This document shows, piece after piece, positions 48,823 through 62,959 of a DNA stretch of 64,000 bases. The number at the start of each line of letters is the position of its first letter. The first letter of the stretch is position 1. Under the pieces are notes generated by a model. It was not told the origin of the DNA, searched no databases, and saw only the letters and a program-made list of their open reading frames with translations. The position numbers and the translations under genes are program-made. The DNA comes from Selaginella tamariscina (lineage: Eukaryota; Streptophyta; Lycopodiopsida; Selaginellales; Selaginellaceae), in the NCBI GenBank assembly GCA_003024785.1, contig PUQB01000415.1, positions 62,001 through 126,000 of the forward strand, given 5' to 3'.

Positions 48823-49261
48823 AGTATTGAGCCAGCCAGTAAAAAAGATAGAGCTGACATCGATACGTAGCTGTTGCTTGATGATTCTTTAGATAAAAAT
48901 CTTAAACAGGTGTGTGTGCGTTTGTGCTTGTGTGTGTGTGTGTGTGTGCGTGAGAGAGAGTACAATTTCATTTTCACAGATGACTCTAGACAAGAAGGAC
49001 AGGCCAACCGAGGTGGATGGAGGATCGACAGTCAGAGTAACGGGCCATTCCCGAAAGAAGATCCCAATACTAATATCAGAATCTGGCAGTGCAGAACGCA
49101 AATGCGAAGGGAAACAAGTAGTCTACGCTGGCTTGGTTGCCCCTGTTGGTGTGAATCTTGGCAAGCAGATGTTCAAGGACGGTTTCACAAAGAGTATGGA
49201 TAATGAGAAGGTGGTTGTGATTAAGAAGGTTAATGACAAGTGGGAGATAGTACTTGAGTGA
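48823..49261 (+). pseudogene. Small unrecognised two-exon gene with an in-frame TAG
   Basis: Exon 48823-48909 follows TTGTTGCAG and reads SIEPASKKDRADIDT, then TAG, then LLLDDSLDKNLKQ. A GT-rich intron (48910-48978, ending TTTTCACAG) joins in phase to an exon at 48979-49261 starting MTLDKKDRPTEVDGG and ending DKWEIVLE and a stop. The second exon (about 93 codons) has balanced composition unlike the AT-rich surroundings and looks coding. The TAG in the first exon makes it a pseudogene, or translation starts at the second-exon ATG. No family is recognised. Confidence 0.4.
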
Positions 49262-49689
49262 TAAATAATTAGCTATAAATAAGTAATAAATAATGTTTAT
49301 TTAACATCAAAACGCTTGGTTTACTGTGTGTGCTGAAGGATTCTTGTATATTTCTGAAATTTATCGTATTTACATATATATATGTATATATATATATATA
49401 TGTCCCTTTCTGAAATTTTAATTTACATATATATTTGTGAAATTTCAATTTAAAACTATATATAATTAGATTAACAATTATAAACTTTATTTTATTTTAT
49501 TCTAAATATGTTATAAGTTAAATATATAATTTATTTAAGTATTATTATTTAAAAATTAGAAATTCTTAAGAATATAAATGTAATTTTAAAACTAAATTAA
49601 AAAATTTCTAAACGCCTTCAGAAATTTGAGAATTTTAAATAAGGACCATGAATCAACTAATAAAGAGAATAAGTATTTCTCATCATGTG
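49262..49689. other. AT-rich DNA
   Basis: TA-rich simple sequence. No gene is seen. Confidence 0.6.
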
Positions 49690-50480
49690 CTACTGATATC
49701 TATTATATACTATTTTAATTGCACTTACTAAGTTAATTTCACCACATTTCTCGTCTAAATAATAAATATTCACCATTTTTTCTTTCTTACTTTTACATCT
49801 TTTCTTTTGAATGAATTATTAATTTATTAATTTTAAAACACACACATCATTTTTACGGTTTGCATAATGCCACGTACGCAGTTTTATTAATTTATCAAAG
49901 ATGTAGGTTGGCTAGTATAGAAATTTTTTATTTAAAATGTTATAAATCTTTTTTAACAGGCTTCAAAATGTTAATGACAATGGGAGAGGGTTAACCATTT
50001 TGGTAAGGATATATATTTCTTAATTCTAAATTAAAAATTGTATTTTAGAGAATAAAATAATCTGTTTGCTCCAACAATTTATTAAGTAAAAAAATCAGTG
50101 AAAGCAAAAGAAGAAATAAAAGTCAACCTACTTGCTCAAAAATGGTATATATTATAATTAATTTATGATTTTAATAAATAGTATATATTAAATTTACTTA
50201 TGAATTTCAAGAGCTGAAGATGATTTGAAGCTTAGTAAAATGTTTTCTATAACATTTTGAAACTTATTAAGAAATTCTAGACATCGCTAATTCAATAAAT
50301 TAATAAAACTGCGTACGTGGCAGTACATCAGATCATTTTATGAATTAATGAATAATTTCATTAAAAAGAAAATATATAAAAGTAAGAAAGAAAAACATGT
50401 GAATATCTTATTATTTAAATAAAGAATGTTATAGGATTAACTTATTAAAATAGTTATAAGACAATTGAAGGCAAGAAGTG
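49690..50480. mobile_element. Foldback (MITE-like) element, ~0.8 kb
   Basis: The two halves are imperfect inverted repeats of roughly 200 bases. The best-preserved core is GCCACGTACGCAGTTTTATT at about 49871 and its complement at about 50300. TTTTTCTTTCTTACTTTTA near 49780 also has its complement near 50380. No coding sequence lies between. Exact ends and target duplication could not be fixed by eye. Confidence 0.6.
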
Positions 50481-53400
50481 ATAATTACCAATATCAATAA
50501 TATTGACACAAGATTCATTAAAAATTATTTATTAATAGTGATACTATCAGTATAATACAGTGCACTAGCTTTTAAACAAAATATATAGCTGTATTAAATA
50601 AGAAATAAATTGAATGATAACCCAGAATATATATGTGTATGTATCAATGATATTTCCATAACAATATAAAATGTATGTAGATGTATAGACACATAATCTA
50701 CTCGTTAATGTGTAAATTTAATTAACTTAGTTTCATGTTCGAGATCGCATTAAAATTTAATCCTGATTATCAGATGGATAATAGCAGATAATAATATAGC
50801 AGTACATATGTAGTTATTTATACTTACTAATACGTACTTTTTATTATACGAGATGTCTACTATATGATCATGTAGACTTATAAACATAAGTGCATACTTA
50901 TATGCACGAATATGACATAGTTGTTTATAAGTAATATATACTATTTGAATAGATTAATAAATAATTATATATAATTAAAGTCTATATTTTCTTATTTTAA
51001 CAAACATTTAACTCTTTTCAAAATTATTTCATTTCTAGACTTATTTGAGTCAAATAGCATTTCTATTTATGCTTTTTTAATTAGTACTTTAATCATTAAA
51101 TTAATTAATTATTATAATTTGTGCAATTAATATGTATACCCTTGTTTTAATATACTTACTTAGATTCAGGTCTTTGAGTATTCTTAGTTATTGTTGTTAT
51201 TAGATAAATATATAAGTAAACATACAAAGAAGTATGACTACTATATATAATTTACATTGCAAACCAATTTTTATATATAATTTCTGGTTTAATTAATAGT
51301 TTGACAAATTAATTCTTTTAATTAAAAATATTTAATTCTCAAGGGATAAAATAAGATTTGCTTATTTATTTATTTGTTTATTACTTATATTTTTATTTTT
51401 TGTTGAAGGATATGTATATGCATCCACTACTAATAGATTAAATATAAAAGGTAAAATTAAAAATAAAAAATGTAAATAAGGCTAGTAATTGTATTTATTG
51501 AACTATATTAAAATATATATAATCTATAGATATTACTATTTATTATACTCCTCAGGTTTGTATATTGTAATAATATGAACGTGTATGAGTAGACAGATGT
51601 GTACACATACATATAAGTCTGTGTGCGTTCAGAATATATATATTTTGTTTAATATATATAAAAGGTGACAGATAATCAATAACTTAGTCTTAAATTTTTA
51701 TATCGGAAGGGATCAAATTCAAATTTTCTTTACTTTCCTACCAGTTAGATGTTGTTTTTTTATCTTTTAAATTTTTGCATCATATAGTCGTATCCTATCT
51801 ATTTAAACGAATGGTCATCTTATATACTGGATATCAAATTTTCATGTGCTTAATCTTGCATATATATTAAGTGAATAAAATTAAACACAGCGAGCAGAGT
51901 AATTCCGTTATATACTACATTCGATGGCTGTACTATTCCATCACTCTCTCTCTCTCTCTCTCACATACACACGGTTTAATCTTCGCTAATGTACTTTTAT
52001 ACGTAAGAATAAAGTGGTATTATACGATGCATGTAAATAACATCCTTATACAATATAATATAGTTATTTATAACATTTACTAACATTTTCTTATTTCATT
52101 CCAATTTGTTATAAATTAAATATCTATTTATTTGATTTTGTTATAGTTTTTCATGAATTAAAATTATGTTTCTACTTAATATTATTCTATGTCATTTCAA
52201 ATTTTAAAACAAATAATTCACTTTCTACCGTGGGTTTAGTTTTTTACTTGTTAGTTATTTATAATTTATAATTTACATGGCACATATGTGGCATATGTGG
52301 CATCTACATGGTTTTTTTTGGTGGTACGGTTGTATGGTTATCGAGCATAATTAAATGACATGTGTATCAAAACAATGAATTAGGTTTTACTTTTTTTAAA
52401 TTTTAAAAAAAATTAATGAAAAAACTGATAAATTAAAATTTTAAAATAAAGAGCGAATATAGATTCAGCAAAATATTACTCATTTATATGTAAAATATTA
52501 TATATATATAGAGAGAGTATTATAGACAACACATTATTTAATATACTTAAAAAACATAAGTTATTGTAGATAATATGCAGATATTTGAAGAGTCTTTTTA
52601 TATGACATAAACATAAATGTGTGTGTCCTTCTTTCTGTAATATTGTTTCATTCATACTTAGCATGTATTAATATAAATGATGTAAGTATTGTAAGAATGC
52701 ATAATAATATATAGATTTTTTTCATATACATGTAATATATTTAAATATATATATGAGAGATTTCTTTATAAGTATAATCAATAAATAATTAAATAAACAA
52801 TTCTTATGTATAAATAAGTATACATATATATGTACGTGAGTATATAATTATATATATATGTACTATATTTATACATATATATATATATATAGAGTATGTA
52901 ATAATTGAAATCTCTCTTTTTCTCTCAACACTCATATGTTTGTGTGTAATATATATATAATATATTATATAATATTATATTATATATAAAGAGACACTAG
53001 TAAATTATAATTAATAATTCTATATAAGAAAATAACAATGAAAAGTTAGAGTTTTAATATATTTTTTTAAAAAATATTGAGTAAGTGCACATTTATTACG
53101 TATGTGTAAATATATATATATATGTATGTATGTGAAAACCCTCTTTATAACAACCGGTTAAATGGAAATTGTGTATTGCTAATTTATTTTGTGGTAGTAA
53201 TAATTAATAAACATGGCATTATTTTAATTTATCACCAGGCTAAATAACCACCCTTTAGTGAAAAAGGATCCTAAGTTTAAATAATTTAAAAGTGAATATT
53301 CTTATTTGCTTACATATGTGCATATTAACATTCAATATAGAACATTAAGGAATTTTCTTTAAAAAAAGGATAATTAAGATCTTAATGTTAATTGTAAGGT

Positions 53401-53639
53401 AATTATGATAAATACGTAAGTTACTTACTAAATGTAATATATACAAAGGTTAATCCTATAATTAGGATAATGAAGTTAATTTTATAATTAGGATAATCTA
53501 TTATGGATTTATAGAATAACACTTATAGTTACCTAAATAATGATAATTAAAATTCTTAGAAGTTATATAATATTTATATTAAATGTTCTTATTTTTATTG
53601 GTTTCTTATATATTGATTATGTATTTATTATTATGCATA
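50481..53639. other. AT-rich desert
   Basis: Very AT-rich with short TA, TC and GTAT microsatellites, for example TC at about 51940-51961. No gene, RNA or element end is recognised. Confidence 0.6.
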
Positions 53640-54280
53640 ACAACTTCATTAAACTAATTTAAACTTAAATAATTGTGGTGTGACTTTCAGTTTGACTTGT
53701 TATAATTTAAATTATTAAGTTTTAAAGTAATTTAATAAATTTATTTAACTATATAAAAGAAATATATAAAAATCATAAGAATAATTTAATACAATTATTA
53801 TATAGAACACTTTCGATTAACTGTGTACTTTTTTTAAGTATCTTTGTCTGTTTATGATAGTTATAATATACACACATATTCTCAGTTTACACATACTTTA
53901 ACGGACAATACAGTTTGTCATTATATAAATAATAACAATAACATAATAAAAAATTAAATTTATATGAAAAAGTCAATTTCAAGCAATATATTATTAAAAA
54001 CTTTCTTTTTTCTTTTGGTTGTCAATAAATAAATCCACTAGGGAGTGCCGATCTCAATCAATGGTTTAATAAAATACCACTTTCATTATCTTTGATTTTA
54101 AATTATTTTAAAAATTAATAATTAAATTTTAAAATGGACGATTATATATTTATATAAGTTTATTTAACAAATAAAATGAATGATTCTTATTTAATTATTA
54201 TTCTTATTCATATTTAATACATAAGCATATATTTACTCATATATTACATTTGTGTGTGGTGTACAGTTTTCGTATATTTT
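53640..54280. repeat. Inverted paralog of the DNA flanking MULE copy 1 (empty site)
   Basis: The reverse complement of this segment aligns with about 100-465 and then, without a break, with 8218-8420. Here GACAAACTGTATTGTCCGTT continues directly into AAAGTATGTGTAAACTGAGAA. In the filled site the 7.7-kb element and one TTAAAGGCG copy lie between. It is thus a pre-insertion reference for copy 1. Confidence 0.78.
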
Positions 54281-54663
54281 TTAAAAGTTACTGTTGTTTG
54301 AAGAATTCAAGATAATAAGAACAATTTAGGACAATTACTATACAAAACATACATATATATTTGTGACATTTCATTGTACAGTACATGTAATTATCTGATC
54401 AATTATTTTCGAATTAAATTATCTTACGATTGATTTTTTGACTTAAAATTAACTTATGATCAAATATTATCGCGTTAAATTAGATTACAGTCGATTATTT
54501 CCCAGTTAAATCTCTTAAGGACATTTAGAATTCATTCTTTTAAATGGGCAATTTATTATATGATTAGAATTTACATTATTTATTTATTTATTATTATTTT
54601 ATATGCACATTGAAGCACATTGATACTTCTAGTTTGACATATGCACTTAGAAGTCTGTGTATG

Positions 54664-54701
<38 letters not shown>

Positions 54702-55789
54702 TATATATATATAAACATAAACACAAATTTGTTAAATATCTTATATATAATACCCTGTTCTCGTGTCACATAATACTGAAAATTTATTTTTATAAAAATG
54801 CATTAAAATAATATTATTATTAAATATCAATAACATAAGCCTAAATAAGAAATTTATCTCTTTAACTTCAAAAAAAGAAAAACTTAACTTGATACGAATT
54901 TTTTTATAATGAAAATACCAAAAAGAATCAGTTTTTTTAATATTTATTATTATTCTTTGATTTTAAAATTATTTTAATCAATCAAAAAAAAATAATTTTA
55001 ACAATAATCTTTCAAAAACGATTAAACATGACTTTATTTATTACATCAAATTTTTTTTAAATGAACTGCAGTGGGTGGAACTTATTAACTAAGTGTACAC
55101 TTGACTTGTATTTGTACATAGTACTTTGGATTAACATAATATATGCATGTGTGCGTGGGTGTGCCTGGCGTATATATGCGTGTGTGTGTGTGTAAAGATA
55201 TGCTATGTATGTAACTGTGTTATATGTTTTTTATATATCATTGACACTGAAGGATTTATATTTGACAAATTCTCTACAGTTAAAATATGAGAATGCATTT
55301 GCTTATTTAATAGTTGGGATTTAAAAATTACATGTGGAAGCCATGTATTATATATTCCTGTGGATAAGAAGTGAAAAAAGAGAAATAGGGAACATTCTTA
55401 TTGTTAGGAATGTATTAATTATGTTCTGCGTAATTCATAACTAATAAAATTAACAATTTGTAAATCGAAATTCTTTTTATAAACTAAATAATTTTTTATG
55501 TTAATATTTAAATATTAAATTGATGTTTATTTTATGTAAGTCAACCACTGTTTAAAGCTAGTATTAGTGAACAATTCAAGTACGGGTTCTTCTCTCTCAC
55601 ACGCTCACACGCACGCGCACACACACATATCAGACTTGCCAATTATGACATGCGTTCGTTCACATCTTTATCTCAAAACACCACTTTTAACTTATGTTGT
55701 TTGTTATGCTGGAATTCTGTGTATCTTATTCAATAGTGTAGTAGTGTACACCAGAGGATTCCATTTATAAATAAAAGGGTGACTACCTT
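54281..55789. other. AT-rich DNA with long TA microsatellite
   Basis: Two TA runs lie at about 54669-54711. A short CA/TG-rich repeat lies at about 55148-55195. No gene is seen. Confidence 0.6.
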
Positions 55790-57510
55790 ATTTTCTACTG
55801 CCTGCTACCTCCTATTGCTATCCTAGCCTTCTACCTCTGCCACGTCACCTACCTGCCACATCAGCAACCTGCCACGTCAGCATCCTAACACATCAGCAGC
55901 TTGTTGGCCTCTTCTTTGCCATATCACACGCACCAGTCCGACGTTCACCAACTTCGGAAGAGGAGAAAACTAGACCACTTGCGGGTTGAGGAGACCATCC
56001 AGTCCTACTTGAAAGCCTGCTCCTTCTCGAGCGTCCATGTCAGCTATGTACCAAACCTTGTCCAATGCGGCACCAGTCCCCCACTCGGACCTCGCTCTCC
56101 GGCCAAGTGCCTCCAAAGTCTCGTAACACCTGCTCACATGCTGATAGCAAGATGCCGAGTGCTGTTACCTCAATATCCGTTAACCGCAGTGCAATTCTTT
56201 CTGGTTCCCACTTACGAACCCATGCTGACACCCTATCTGGCTGCATGTCTAGTCTTGAAGTTGGCCCACCGTGCGCAGCCCGACTGCATGCCACCGTATG
56301 TATACTACCTTAACTCCTTGTGGCATACGCTCATCTCCGAGAGATATCCCGATGCCACCGGATGGACTAGCTTGTGGAGAAATAGTGGAAGGGAGTTTAA
56401 TTCTTCAAGTCATGAAGGGCGCACGGGAATTAGGGCTGTCCGAAGCTCCATCCAGTACCGTAATAGTATCCTGCCGTACGAGTCACGGGACGCCGGAATC
56501 CTAAAGGGCAGTATGCTGAATATCCAACGGGATCTTCGGTCCACTGGACCGTTGTAGCTGCAGATGATCTAAGGGGTCTGACTTGCAGGAGCAAGGCGCG
56601 GAGCATCACCTTCCACGGCTGACACCCTGGGAAAAAACAACGTACCATCATCTTGACCATCAACGCTCATGCTGTAGGGCCTGGGGCAAGCAACCCGATT
56701 CCTCCATTCGCCTATGGTTGTGCATGAGAATCCCATCTCACACGAGCCTGGTACCTCTGCTTGCGGCTTGAACCTTTCCAGATGTACACCCGAAGAGCTG
56801 CTCTATCTCCCTTACATTTGTTGCACTGAGGCTCCAAACTCCCACGTAGAACCAAAGGCTGCCTAGGAGCACCGCATTGGCCACCACAAGGCGTGCCGGG
56901 GGACAGCGAACGGTTACCCCAACTGCACATATGGGCTAGGAGTCGCTACAGTACAAACGCGCCTTGTCTGGTTGCATCATACCGATCACCCAACTGGAAC
57001 CCAGATACCTAGTTGTCCTCCCCCGCTCGACCCAGACAAACCCCAATCTGCTCCCCAATCCGGCCTCGCATGTGCACTGAGCCATACACCACGGGACTTA
57101 TGCCAATTCGTCTGCCCCCAGCCACAAAATTGAACCGATCAAGTAGCTGCTTTACCCGATCCAAGTTCTCTGCCGTTCCCAACACCAAAAATCCTGTGTC
57201 ATCTGCAAACAGGTTGTCAAGAACGTTCTCTCTCTCGGCGGACCAAGGTCGCGCAAAGGCCCTGGCAATTGGTAGCGGAATCCCCTTGGCTTGGACGGGC
57301 AGTCTCGATGCATATATGCATGTAGCACTTCAGCCTGCATCAAGAAGAGGTACAGTGCAAGTGGGCATCCTTGTCTTACCGATCTAGAGAGATGAATCGG
57401 CCGCCCCATCCATCCATTGATGACCAAACAACTCGCTGATTGCCGATAGAGCCTTGCAATCCACCTTACAAACCAAGCCGTCGCATCACCATCTCTAAAA
57501 AGTGCCAGTC
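55790..57510 (-). mobile_element. LINE-type retrotransposon fragment with reverse transcriptase motif
   Basis: The minus strand encodes INGWMGRPIHLSRSVRQGCP, the LINE reverse-transcriptase motif before the active site, at about 57420-57350. After a frameshift, LFADDTGFLVLG (catalytic FADD at about 57198-57209) and AENLDRVKQLLDRF follow. Downstream minus-strand sequence to about 55900 is GC-rich, probably the rest of ORF2 with many frame breaks. A CTGCCACGTCA-type short repeat lies at 55838-55885. The element is cut at 57510 by an L-family LTR. It is inactive. Confidence 0.7.
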
Positions 57511-59192
57511 TGTCAGAGTTTTAACCCAAAGGGCCAACACGTGGCAACACGTGGTTGCCAGGTGGCCATTCGGCGTCATCACCCTGTGTGAGCAACGCTA
57601 AGTTTCCCAGAACAACCCCAACGACCCCTAGGGTTAGACTCTAATGCCCAAGTGGACAGGAGACTTAGGGTTTAGCCTAAGTCTCCCTAGAATGTCTGCC
57701 CCAGAACCCTTGAGGGATAACCCTAGTTGACTTAGGGTTTAGCCTAAGTCTCCCTAGAGTGTCTACCCCCAAAACCCTTGAGGGATAACCCTAGTTGACT
57801 TAGGGTCTTGCCCTAGAAGACCTAGACAGGCTCATGCCCTAACCCCCATCAAGGAGACGTGTGTTCCACACATACCCCTGACAGAGCTAAGGCATCGTCA
57901 CTTACCCCTTGAGGAATCACCCTCATCCGGGAGTACAACCCCTTTAGGGCAAAAGGGGTACCCTGAACCACGACTAACCCCTAAGGGTTTGAGTGGCCAA
58001 GTTATACCCTAGACCTAGGGTAGTACTTAGTGAGGACACGAGTGTGCGCCGTAGGCGACATGAGTGTTCTGCTAAGCAAACTCCCTAAGGCTAGGTTTGG
58101 GATAACCCTAAGCACATGACCTTGCGAGTGCCTCACGAAAGGGCTCCTGCTAACATGTTTAGGTTGTTCAACCCTTGAATTCCAAGGAGAACACTCCCCT
58201 AGCCAAGTGTGCCAAAGCACACCTAGTTATGAGACCTAACCTCCCTTGAGCGGATGCCCAAGGCTTAGCACCCTAGTGCAAGCACAAGCATGTCTGTTTG
58301 CTAAGTATCCAACCCCTTGGCGACAAGCCCATGACATAACCCAAAGGGCGTGCCTCAGGCGTTGTACCATGTGACGTTTAGCCCAGTGTCACATCTCCAT
58401 GTGACACTGCCTTCCCCATGTGGGCTATCATGCCATAGCCCTTAGATTCAAGAGTTGCACCAATGCCACAAACGTGGCTCTTAAATGCCGACTCTAGAAC
58501 CCTCAATGAACCCTTAGGAACCAGTAACATGAACCTGTCAAACAAGATCCCACGCCACAGTTGGACAAGGACACGGATGTGCCTTGCTTGGCCGTGAGTG
58601 CTACACCTAGCTTGACGTGGAGGAGGAGGCTGGAGACAAGCCTCAACCTCTGCCTCTTGGAACGTGCATTCCGACAAGACCTCCCAGGCATGGATTCGCC
58701 AACGTTAAGGGTAAGCTACCCCGAAGGTGGGACGTACCCCTGGCATCTGGAAGTTAGGGCGCACAACAGAGGGTTGTGCCTTGACGACACAAGCTAGAGC
58801 TTGCACCGGGAGAAGAGTAACGAGCTCAGTCATGAACCCAGGAACCCTCACTCCTATATACTACCTTATTTATGTGACAGAGCCCCCCCCCTGTTTTCCT
58901 GTTTACATAAGTGGGCTAGCACTGAAATCTCATTCCCAGAGGAACATACTTGGTGAGTTATCCATCCAACCGGGACACGAAAAAACGAGGGTAAGAGTTT
59001 TCTAGAAGGTAAGTGCTACCTTCGCTTAGAGTTTCTCGAGATATCTAAGGACAGCCGGCCGGACTACCCCTAAACACCTAAGTGCACTAAGCGGGGCTGT
59101 TTCTCACTACATCTAGGGCTTGTCAACATAGTACAGTAGGTAACAATAGTCAATGTCCAAAGTAAAGAGGAGTCATAATAAAAACTATGACA
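57511..59192 (-). repeat. Complete LTR of the L family
   Basis: TG...CA-bounded (TGTC/GACA) LTR of 1,682 bp. It contains a tandem ~68-bp duplication at about 57656-57795 rich in CTTAGGGTTTAGCCTAAG-like palindromes, and a long C run near 58884. The minus-strand promoter and terminator should lie within it but cannot be pinpointed. Confidence 0.82.
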
Positions 59193-62100
59193 CACTCCCC
59201 GCCTTTGAAAATGTCAACGTCCTCGTTGACGTCCAACTCCAAGACTAGATAATGTTAGAGAAAACTAACCAAAACTAACATATCACTCTATGCGGAGTCA
59301 GCCAAAAGTTCACATAATTTTTTACCCCCCTTGCATTACGCGAAACCAAGTACTTCAAAACCGTCGTTCACTGAGTCGTAAACCCAGCTGCGGAGGCACC
59401 ACCTGCGACATGAAGTCACCTGGAGACCTTTTGCACGTCTGCAAAGTCTGTCACCGACGCACACAACACTGGTTAATTTCTTTATTTAACTAGAATTTAT
59501 ATTGGAGGCCTCTAGTTAGTGTTGTTGCGGCCCTTGGTTAACAAGAAATAAAGACTTGCTTTATTCCTTAATATTAAATGCTGTTGACGATCTCTGTCGT
59601 CTAACATGCAACAAAGCACTTCTCAAATGCTTGACCAAACACCTTCGCATTTCTTTTGATTTTCCAATGGTCCACATCTCCACATGTTACGATATAATAG
59701 CTTACATCTCTGCATCCCTCGGTGCTTCTCATTACCCCTTTTCATAAGGGTCTGCTACTATACCTATCTCTCATTAGTATATAGCTACGCCAGACTAAGT
59801 ATGAGACTTTTATCGGAATCAAGCTCTTTTTCGATATAAGAGTACAAGTCATAAAACCCTTGTTGTTTACATGTGTACAGCATGCGCCTCTGTGATTGCC
59901 TCTGGCCAGATTGACATGTTACAAAGGTCTTGCCAATACCAACTGCCATTCACTTGGTGTGTTATTAACATAAATTTATTCCTGATAGGAATCAAATTCA
60001 GTCAAATCCGTAATCAAGTGTGATAGCCTTACCATTCGTCCTTCGCCAACCATCTTTGTACTCTTTCATAACACCGACCAGTTCAGGGACCAGATAAGCT
60101 AACATACCTTTCTTACAAACAATGTGGAAACCAGGAAATTCAACCCATCTCTAGTGCCTCAATCAACAATCTTTGTCTTAATTGTCCTTCATTGTACTCA
60201 TTCCCAAAGAGCACAACATACTAGTGCCATTCAATATTCCTAACCTTATCTACTAAGTTCAAAATACCAAATTTTAAGACTTAGTTTCCACGATAAGAGT
60301 CTCTCTGAATTCAGAATACTGCACGCCTCCATAACATTATATTTATTTCCAACTCTTAAACTGATTTCGTAAATGTTTCTCAACACTATACCGAAGTATA
60401 GCATTTTCACTAATTGAAGCAACTAGTGTTTTTGATAAACATCTTTTAAAACTAATCCTTATTTATAAATATCGCAATTTCGATATTGATACTCTCGAAT
60501 GGATAATGATCGTTTTAACGTTCAAATCCTAAGCTTATCAACTAGTTGTTATACTAGGATATAAACTTACAATCATATCAATTTATCAAAATGCTACAAC
60601 TATAATATAGACATGGTCTTAGTTTACATGAACCGAACTTCAGTTTTGAGATGGACATATAATGTTATGACAGTATTCGAGGAACTTGTTCAGAGACTAA
60701 GAGGAATCATGAACTAGTGTCTGGTTCATCTAATTGATTTAGTAAGATATCAACCTCCACATAAATGTTATCATAACACTGAAGTGTTATATCAACTTCA
60801 TGTTTTAGTCATACCTTATAATTCAATAGATCTCCCCAAACATGAATAAAATATCTAGTTCAGTACATTGAACTAAGATACATTATTCACTCTAGACACC
60901 TAGCAATCCAGAAAGTATCACATTGCCCCTCAAGCAATGTATTGAGAAATGTCTCATTTCTCAACTAACTTGAAAACACGTTTCAAGTTATAACACTAAG
61001 GTAGTGCCTTACCAAAGTGTCAGACTCAAATCCACTTGAGTCTTTATATTATATGATTACGGCCACCTCATGTGATCATAACCAAGTTTGATATTGAGCG
61101 CTCCAAACTCAATATTGAAGAGATATCATACCATACTTTGACAAGTCATTTATAACCAATCTTGAAAAGATTGTCACAAATTCTGCCAAAGTTTAGAATA
61201 TAAATATCTCAACAGATGAGGTGATAGGAAACCTCATATTCTCGAACCGGATATTGGACGAACCTTGAACTACAATCATCAAGAAGGGACACCATCTTCT
61301 TGAGCTAATCCCGCTACACAATATCATACTTACAAGAATATTGAACCAACTCAAGGAACACCATCAAACCTTGAGATAGAACTAACAACTAACCCAAGGA
61401 ATACAATCAAACCTTGAGTCAAAATAGTTCTATTTTTCAATATTCCGAAAGATTGAAGATACATACTTTATTTGTTCTTTAAGTGCCCACATTTGCGACC
61501 ATGATGCAAGTCAAGAAACCGTCTTTTGAATAATCGTATTCGACTCTAAAATGAAATTGATATTGAAAATCAATATCAACTTTCAATTCTCATCGAACCA
61601 CTCTCTGAGGAGGTACATGCACTTAAACCTCCAATGGAAATCCGACTATTACTAGCTCATTGGTAATTCTCAACATAAGTTATCAAACTTAGCAAGTTTC
61701 CTTACTTAGTCGATAAACAAAGTGAAGAATCCCAAATCATGCTCTTCTTAACCAAGGAATCACCCTTGTTCAAGAACTTCTCCCACATTGCAAACAACGT
61801 TACAGTTTCAAGATTAAAGAGTTAACAATGAAAATGCACAAGTGTGCGCCGAACGCCTTCACTATGCAAGTTCTTCATTACTCAGTAAACTAAAAATGTA
61901 AACGTATGTTTCCAACATTACTCTTTCTGATAGATCATGCCATCTATCCCAAAAGTTCATTGATAGGGATGCAACATTACATCCGTCTACTGCCAAAATA
62001 TATTATTCTATCCCATTCTTAAGACCCACATGAGATAACTTCATAATGAAGTTAGTTGAGTTACCTAACTTGAATACAAAGTGCGCGCCTACAACCAACT

Positions 62101-62943
62101 AAGTTTCAAGTTGTACTTGTTCAAATCAACGACTTGAACTTAGTAAACTATTTCACCTAATGTTACTGTAGCTAGCGTCATTAAAGTATTACGTTCATCG
62201 GACAATACTTTGATTACATTGGATCATCGAACCAACTACTTAACATATTCATCATATGTTAATATTCGACATTCCGTTGTATTATAAGTTCATCACCATA
62301 GTCTGCTTCTAGAGTTACACTCTTGAAAACATGCACTATAATAAGAGCTTATTTACACTTTATGTCAAAATGTAGTGTTCATTCTTATGTTTGAATATGC
62401 CCCTTCTCCCGAAGTCAAAGATGCACTTTTGAACATAAGTCTTCCTCGTTTGAACACTATTGTTGAACCTGATATTGAATCTTGCCCTAAGCCAAAACTC
62501 AATGGACATTGTCTGTTTCCAAATCATGTGTTATCCCAAATTCAAACACCTTAAAGAAAAAGAAAAATTTCAATAATGTGTAGACTTAGGATATCACAAG
62601 ACCCACCTCCAAGACTTAGTTTAAGCCAGAACAAACTAAACACGCCACGTCTTGTGGAAGTATATGGTAAAGTAACCTGGACAACCTTAAGGTCAAGTAA
62701 CCTAGAGAAAACGTAACCTGGCATGCAACTTGGAAGTTGCCTCCCAAGTGCTACCCAACATTGGAGTCCATAACCCACACCCACTTATGAAGTAGTGTTC
62801 TCTAAAAAGTTATAGATCTCAAGACCAACTCTCCGCGCAGAATTCAGACGTTAGCTGAAAGTGATACAGTACTTCAAGAATTTAGAACTAACTAAACTCT
62901 AAAATACACTACACTTTAGGTAGTCCTACTTGACCGTAGAGAA

Positions 62944-62959
62944 TGGCTCCGATACCAAT
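62944..62959 (-). other. Primer-binding site (initiator tRNA-Met type)
   Basis: The minus strand reads ATTGGTATCGGAGCC directly after the LTR end CTCTGACA. This is close to the TGGTATCAGAGC site primed by initiator tRNA-Met in many plant retrotransposons. Confidence 0.75.

Noticed and set aside
48905..48960. Cys/Val-rich peptide from the TG repeat as an N-terminal extension of the candidate gene
   Set aside because: It is translation of a GT microsatellite within an intron that ends TTTTCACAG just before the ATG.
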